Shown one piece after another: positions 16,275 to 19,691 of a stretch of 19,691 nt of DNA (position 1 is its first letter; every line of letters begins with the position of its first letter). The position numbers were made by a program, and so were the translations under genes. A model generated the notes under the pieces. It was not told the origin of the DNA, made no database searches, and saw only the letters and a program-made list of their open reading frames with translations. Where the stretch lies: positions 1-19,691 of the forward strand of contig CAYQOX010000064.1 in NCBI GenBank assembly GCA_964419335.1. The letters are read 5' to 3'. The DNA is from CAYQOX01 sp964419335. Its GTDB lineage: Bacteria > Hinthialibacterota > Hinthialibacteria > Hinthialibacterales > Hinthialibacteraceae.

Positions 16275-16632
16275 CTTCGTTTCTTTTAAACAAACTGGTT
16301 ACGCGTCCCAGTATATGTTCTCTTTTGAATGTGCCCAACGAACGGCTGTCGTTGCTTTCTAGGGGGTCTTCACCATGGAGATAAAGTCGATCCTCTTTTA
16401 TAGAGGATACACGTTTAATCATTTGTACATCCCGCCGAAAAGGATGCCGTGCAATAACGATATCTCCACACCGGGGAGGTGAGTTTCGATAAGCGTGTAA
16501 GTCGACCAGTACCTCATCGCCATTTTTCAACGCTGGATACATGGAAAAACCATTTACCCGAAAGCGTTTCCGCTTTCGGGTAAGCCAAAGTAGAACCTCT
16601 TTCCAATTGGCATTATTAGGTTTTTCGATCAT
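16264..16632 (-). CDS. sodX: Nickel superoxide dismutase maturation protease (S26 family)
   Basis: This 122-aa protein is of the signal-peptidase (S26) fold. It cleaves the N-terminal propeptide of NiSOD so that the Ni-binding hook is exposed. The catalytic serine is Ser30 in GFSMYPAL, in the usual SM-P form; the general-base lysine is probably Lys73 in MIKRV. GDIVIARHP and DRLYLHGEDPLESNDSR are the remaining family blocks. No membrane helix is seen, which suits a soluble maturation protease rather than a secretory signal peptidase. It starts 16 bases after the sodN stop and shares its operon, and this context is the main reason for the specific assignment. Confidence 0.85.
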   Translation of the reverse strand: MIEKPNNANWKEVLLWLTRKRKRFRVNGFSMYPALKNGDEVLVDLHAYRNSPPRCGDIVIARHPFRRDVQMIKRVSSIKEDRLYLHGEDPLESNDSRSLGTFKREHILGRVTSLFKRNEGAV

Positions 16633-16648
16633 CGCTTAAGAAACAACA

Positions 16649-17122
16649 TTAACTAGCGGTATACCATTCTATTTTGCAATTTTTGCTGTCCCAGAAGATA
16701 TTGTGTATCTTTTCCACCATTTTCATCAATTCTTCCGCACGTTCAAGATTAATTTCTTGTTTGCAGGCAGAGCATAGTTTCGCTGCTTTCCAGAAGGTAT
16801 CGTGCAAATCAGGATATTGTTCCAGATGTTGGGGCTTGAAATAATCGGTCCATAGAATTAATAGTTCATCTTTCGCGATTTGTGCTTGTTCTTCTTTAAT
16901 GGAAGTAAAGCGTGATAGGGTGTTGTGATAGGTGGCCAGGGCTTGTTGATCATTTCCTGCTGGAGGCTCCATGGCGAGTATTTTCTTAGTCATCGCTAGC
17001 ACGGCTTCTGCGCCAATCCGCGCCGAAGCGGGATCATACACACCACATGGACCATCACAATGAGCTTCTACATTCTCTACAGGTCTGCTACTACGAAGTT
17101 TTTTCCAGGTTTCTTTAATCAT
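16649..17122 (-). CDS. sodN: Nickel superoxide dismutase precursor
   Basis: NiSOD disproportionates superoxide using nickel held in the N-terminal hook, and works as a hexamer in the cytoplasm. The 157-aa precursor carries a 20-residue propeptide followed by the hook HCDGPCGVYDP. His21, Cys22 and Cys26 become His1, Cys2 and Cys6 of the mature enzyme. The rest is a helical bundle (ARIGAEAVLAMTKKI, AKDELLILWTDYFKP, HDTFWKAAKLCSACK) matching the family. Position 4 of the hook is Gly where classical enzymes have Leu or Ile. The start has an exact AGGAGG ribosome site (17132-17137) nine bases upstream. A strong promoter and a palindrome lie further upstream, and the maturation protease follows 16 bases downstream. 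Confidence 0.95.
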   Translation of the reverse strand: MIKETWKKLRSSRPVENVEAHCDGPCGVYDPASARIGAEAVLAMTKKILAMEPPAGNDQQALATYHNTLSRFTSIKEEQAQIAKDELLILWTDYFKPQHLEQYPDLHDTFWKAAKLCSACKQEINLERAEELMKMVEKIHNIFWDSKNCKIEWYTAS

Positions 17123-17172
17123 TATTAATTCCCTCCTGTTTGGATGAATTTTGTCGTGAAAATTTATTAAGT

Positions 17173-17200
17173 ATTATAACTATTTATTTTATAAACTCAA
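17173..17200 (-). promoter_or_regulatory. Sigma70-type promoter of sodN-sodX
   Basis: On the minus strand TTGAGT (17195-17200) and a perfect TATAAT (17173-17178) have a 16-base spacer. The start site would be about 45 bases before the sodN ATG at 17122. Confidence 0.65.
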
Positions 17201-17212
17201 GTATACTTTAGT
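17195..17212. promoter_or_regulatory. Candidate operator at the sodN -35 box
   Basis: ACTCAAGTATACTTTAGT is an 18-bp palindrome with one mismatched pair and a perfect 10-bp core (AAGTATACTT). It covers the -35 hexamer, the position expected of a repressor site. A second palindrome, GCAATTGC, lies at 17231-17238. NiSOD genes are often nickel- or metal-regulated, but the regulator here is unknown. Confidence 0.45.
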
Positions 17213-17250
17213 ATTTCTATAAAATATATCGCAATTGCAAAGGGAGGGGA

Positions 17251-18183
17251 TTATTGATCTTTGAGTTCGAATAGAGCCATAAAAAGCAAGGGAAGCATAA
17301 TCTCATGGTGGCCGGTAAAACTAAAACCTTTCCCTCCGCCCATTGTGGGCCGTTTTACTACATTCACATTAGGGCGGTAATGCTGGATCATATCGAAATT
17401 CGCCGTAGTAAAATGGTGGATCGGACCACACAGATTTCGTGCTACGGTCAGTGCTTTTAAGAACACTTCTGGCAAGATTACATTGGAGCCCACATTAAGC
17501 ACCACCCCCCCATCTCCAATCGTGGAGACTATTTCGCAGAAACGGTGGAAGTCTTCCATGGAGGTTTTGCCAATAGCCGCCCCCGAAGCTTCAGGATGAT
17601 GATGAATCACATCGGTGCCTAGGGCGACATGAACAGTGCAGGGAACACCCAGCCGGAGGGCACTTCCGAAAAGGCTAAGATGTTTATAAGGATAATCCGA
17701 CTGTTCGATTTTTTGTCCAAAGATTTCGCCTAGCCCCTGATCTTTCTCTGCCGCTTCGATAATCCAGGTATTGATCGTCTCGCCAGTTTCTTTGGTCATA
17801 CCAAAACTGCCGTCGGTCAGTGATTCGGCGACATCCTCAGAAGTGTTTCCACACAGTGCCATTTCAAAATCATGCACCAAACAAGCACCATTCACACTCA
17901 GGCTTTGAATGAATCCTTCTTCCATCGCGCGAATCAACCAACGATTTAAACCTACTTTGATGGAATGGGCTCCCATCATCAGGATGATGGGTTTCTCGTT
18001 TTTTCGCGCATCCAGCATGGCATTGACCAATGCATGAAGATCACTCGCTTTGAGAAATTCAGGGAGAGCGTGCCAGAAATCGAGAAAACTCTCCCCTGTT
18101 TTTGGTGGGGTACCCAGTTTTTCTATTTCAACCAAACTTTTTCGGTCATAGAGGGATGAGCGTTTAATATTGGAAAAGTCCAT
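17251..18183 (-). CDS. Deoxyhypusine-synthase-like protein
   Basis: This 310-aa protein belongs to the deoxyhypusine synthase superfamily (NAD-dependent transfer of an aminobutyl group from spermidine). Typical segments are MMGAHSIKVGLNRWL (69-83), the SVNGACLVHDFEMALCG block (95-112), VALGTDVIHHHPEASGAA and LNVGSNVILPEVFLKAL (229-245). Lys285 in MGGGKGF, followed by HHEIMLPLLF, appears to align with the active-site lysine of eukaryotic DHS (WGK...SLVFPLL). Bacteria lack eIF5A, so the acceptor must differ; homospermidine-type or unknown chemistry is possible. It has a GGAG ribosome site 6 bases before ATG 18183. A terminator-like hairpin separates it from rpmE upstream, and sodN lies 128 bases downstream on the same strand. 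Confidence 0.8.
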   Translation of the reverse strand: MDFSNIKRSSLYDRKSLVEIEKLGTPPKTGESFLDFWHALPEFLKASDLHALVNAMLDARKNEKPIILMMGAHSIKVGLNRWLIRAMEEGFIQSLSVNGACLVHDFEMALCGNTSEDVAESLTDGSFGMTKETGETINTWIIEAAEKDQGLGEIFGQKIEQSDYPYKHLSLFGSALRLGVPCTVHVALGTDVIHHHPEASGAAIGKTSMEDFHRFCEIVSTIGDGGVVLNVGSNVILPEVFLKALTVARNLCGPIHHFTTANFDMIQHYRPNVNVVKRPTMGGGKGFSFTGHHEIMLPLLFMALFELKDQ

Positions 18184-18201
18184 GTCTCACTCCAAAACAT
18201 A

Positions 18202-18241
18202 AAAGAGCGGGAAAGGGAGATCAAACCATTTCCCGCCCTTT
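18202..18241 (-). terminator. Strong hairpin terminator after rpmE
   Basis: GCGGGAAA (18207-18214) pairs perfectly with TTTCCCGC (18229-18236). Four further pairs beyond one mismatch extend the stem to 18202 and 18241. On the minus strand TCTTTTATGTTTT follows. It sits 59 bases after the rpmE stop and 18 bases before the next start, so it may also act as an attenuator. Confidence 0.65.
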
Positions 18242-18299
18242 GTGGCTACATGAATTCTTATTCCGAAATAGGCTAATGCAAAAAAGCAGAGAGAAGTGT

Positions 18300-18500
18300 T
18301 TATTGTAAGTTGTATTTCCGTTTGAAACGTTCAACACGACCGGCGGTATCAACGAATTTTTGCTTACCGGTATAGAAGGGATGACACGCGGAGCAAATTT
18401 CCACGCGAATGTTTTCCGTCGTGGAACCGGTTTCAAACGTATTTCCACATGCGCATGTCACTGTGGCTAAGTAGTATTTGGGATGAAGATTCTTTTTCAT
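18300..18500 (-). CDS. rpmE: Ribosomal protein bL31, zinc-binding type
   Basis: This is a 66-aa large-subunit ribosomal protein that bridges the subunits. The zinc ligands Cys16, Cys18, Cys36 and Cys39 (CAC and CSAC) are all present, so this is the C+ type rather than the zinc-free paralogue. The motif HPFYTGKQKFVDTAGRVERF is diagnostic. A GAGG ribosome site precedes ATG 18500. A near-consensus promoter lies upstream and a hairpin terminator downstream, so it is probably a single-gene unit, with possible readthrough into the deoxyhypusine-synthase-like gene. Confidence 0.96.
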   Translation of the reverse strand: MKKNLHPKYYLATVTCACGNTFETGSTTENIRVEICSACHPFYTGKQKFVDTAGRVERFKRKYNLQ

Positions 18501-18549
18501 GATTTCAAGTCCTCGAGCATTGATCTTAAAATTCTAACGCAAAAGATAA

Positions 18550-18578
18550 ATTATAGTGATCCAACTCAAACTGGTCAA
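18550..18578 (-). promoter_or_regulatory. Sigma70-type promoter of rpmE
   Basis: On the minus strand TTGACC (18573-18578) and TATAAT (18550-18555) are 17 bases apart, which is close to the ideal. The leader to the rpmE start would be about 43 bases. Confidence 0.75.
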
Positions 18579-18621
18579 TCTCAGCATATATATTAGATTG
18601 TTTTCATTGAAACTTCGTACT

Positions 18622-19677
18622 TTAAAATTTCCCGTTGCGAGTTTCATAGTGTGTCGGTTTATTCAGGGTGGGCCCTCCGATTTTCACCCAATGCACGATC
18701 CAATCCATAACCTGATTCAGAGGTACCCATGGCTCACCTAGAATTTGAATAGCTTGAGATGTGTTACTGAGCAATGCGGTGGGAGCTTCTTCACCCTCAA
18801 GCATCGGTTCTATCCCGAGTTTTTCTCCGAAACGTAGGGCTAGGTCACGTACAGATAAGATCGTTGCACCGGTCATATTGATGATTTTCGGTGGTGTTTG
18901 GGCGTGCTCTAAAAGTTGCAGGGTTTGCGCGTTGGCATCTCCCTGCCAGATCACGTTAACGTATCCCATAGATAAGGGTATTGGTTTTTGGTCATACACT
19001 TTCTGAGCGATATCGACCAACACCCCGTAACGTAGTTCTACCGCATAATTTAAGCGAATTAGTGTGACCGGAGTGTTGTATTTATGCGAGCCGTATTGGA
19101 ACATTCGTTCCCGTCCCAAGCAGGATTGTGCGTATTCCCCCACAGGATCGGGCAGATCACTCTCGACGGAAGCACCAGAGTGCACCTCGGTTAATGGATA
19201 TACGTTCCCGGTAGAAAATGCCACGATACGCGATTGATTGAATCGTTCGGCTACGAGCCCAGGCAGGTAAGTGTTCATAGCCCACGTAAGCCACTCCTGG
19301 CCGGTGGAACCGAATTTTCTCCCCGCCATAAAGATGATATTTGGCACCTCTGGTAATTGAGCCAATGCCCCGGGTTCGAGCATATCACAAGTGATGGTTT
19401 CGATGCCCCAATCCTTCAATTTGCGTTCCTGATGCTTCTCGGAAAAGCGCGAAACCCCAATGATCCTACGTTGTTGTCCCGCTTCTTCATCTGCACGTTT
19501 GGCCATCCGTACCAAGGTCGGACCCATTTTCCCACCAACACCAAGAAACATCAGATCGCCTTCGATCTTTTTCATGGTTTTGATCGTGGGTTGATTGGGG
19601 CGAGAGAGTAATTCCTCTAATTCTTCTTCCGTATTGATTTTTTCTGGCAATTTCGCGAGATAATCTGTACGAGTCAT
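18622..19677 (-). CDS. Extended-SDR NAD-binding protein (epimerase/dehydratase family)
   Basis: This is a 351-aa protein of the NAD-dependent epimerase/dehydratase group. A polar helical N-terminus of about 40 residues precedes the Rossmann fold, whose dinucleotide motif is LGVGGKMG (45-52). The active-site region reads AFSTGNVYP with Ser155/Thr156, then EYAQSCLGRE with Tyr182. The lysine of the canonical YxxxK pair is Cys186, so normal SDR catalysis is doubtful or altered. The C-terminal half (VNVIWQGDANAQTLQLLEHA) is the substrate-binding part typical of extended SDRs. The substrate is unknown. An AAGGA ribosome site lies just before ATG 19677 at the window edge. rpmE follows on the same strand but has its own promoter. 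Confidence 0.8.
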   Translation of the reverse strand: MTRTDYLAKLPEKINTEEELEELLSRPNQPTIKTMKKIEGDLMFLGVGGKMGPTLVRMAKRADEEAGQQRRIIGVSRFSEKHQERKLKDWGIETITCDMLEPGALAQLPEVPNIIFMAGRKFGSTGQEWLTWAMNTYLPGLVAERFNQSRIVAFSTGNVYPLTEVHSGASVESDLPDPVGEYAQSCLGRERMFQYGSHKYNTPVTLIRLNYAVELRYGVLVDIAQKVYDQKPIPLSMGYVNVIWQGDANAQTLQLLEHAQTPPKIINMTGATILSVRDLALRFGEKLGIEPMLEGEEAPTALLSNTSQAIQILGEPWVPLNQVMDWIVHWVKIGGPTLNKPTHYETRNGKF

Positions 19678-19691
19678 GGTTTATCCTTTTT

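Noticed and set aside
1..19691. CRISPR array, insertion sequence or prophage
   Set aside because: No regularly spaced repeats, transposase or phage structural genes were seen.

Overview
The window comes from a bacterial chromosome of moderate, slightly AT-rich composition. It carries about 17 protein genes and one tRNA, and I see no phage, transposon, rRNA or CRISPR signature. The gene content points to a free-living, Gram-negative-type bacterium: a secreted FG-GAP protein, a lipoprotein of the DUF2961 (GH172) family, a nickel superoxide dismutase, a bacterial deoxyhypusine-synthase-like protein and a FemAB-like protein beside a glycosyltransferase. This mixture resembles Planctomycetes, Lentisphaerae, Verrucomicrobia and nearby candidate phyla. 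That placement is an inference from protein style, not a proof.

Layout. Positions 1-400 hold a plus-strand terminator of an off-window unit, a cluster of TGTGTACA palindromes and a minus-strand tRNA-Thr(UGU). Positions 401-2519 (minus) are a two-gene operon: an FG-GAP/VCBS repeat protein, then a secreted alpha/beta-hydrolase esterase. Positions 2742-3701 (minus) encode an AEC-family transporter. It is divergent from uvrA-rph (plus, 3952-7535), which is followed by an unrecognised single-pass membrane protein (7653-8120). Positions 8108-10695 (minus) hold two translationally coupled genes. The first is a hybrid with an N-terminal WecG/TagA/CpsF glycosyltransferase joined to the membrane and Rossmann half of a WbaP/WcaJ-type initiator, without the catalytic phosphosugar transferase domain. 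The second is a FemAB/GNAT-type acyltransferase.

Positions 10815-15713 (plus) carry queE, queC, a DUF2961 lipoprotein and a GT-C (GT39-like) membrane glycosyltransferase. The last three overlap each other by a few bases. The minus strand then carries a STAS-domain protein, sodN followed by its maturation protease sodX behind a clear promoter, a deoxyhypusine-synthase-like gene, rpmE (bL31) with its own promoter and terminator, and an extended-SDR NAD-binding protein at the right edge.

The genes fall into several themes: DNA repair and RNA processing (uvrA, rph), preQ0/queuosine synthesis (queE, queC), superoxide defence (sodN, sodX) and surface glycan work (the hybrid glycosyltransferase, FemAB, GT-C and DUF2961 proteins). 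The strongest candidate for something undescribed is the 9064-10695 hybrid and its coupled FemAB partner. No other stretch longer than about 250 bases lacks a gene, apart from the tRNA-containing left edge.
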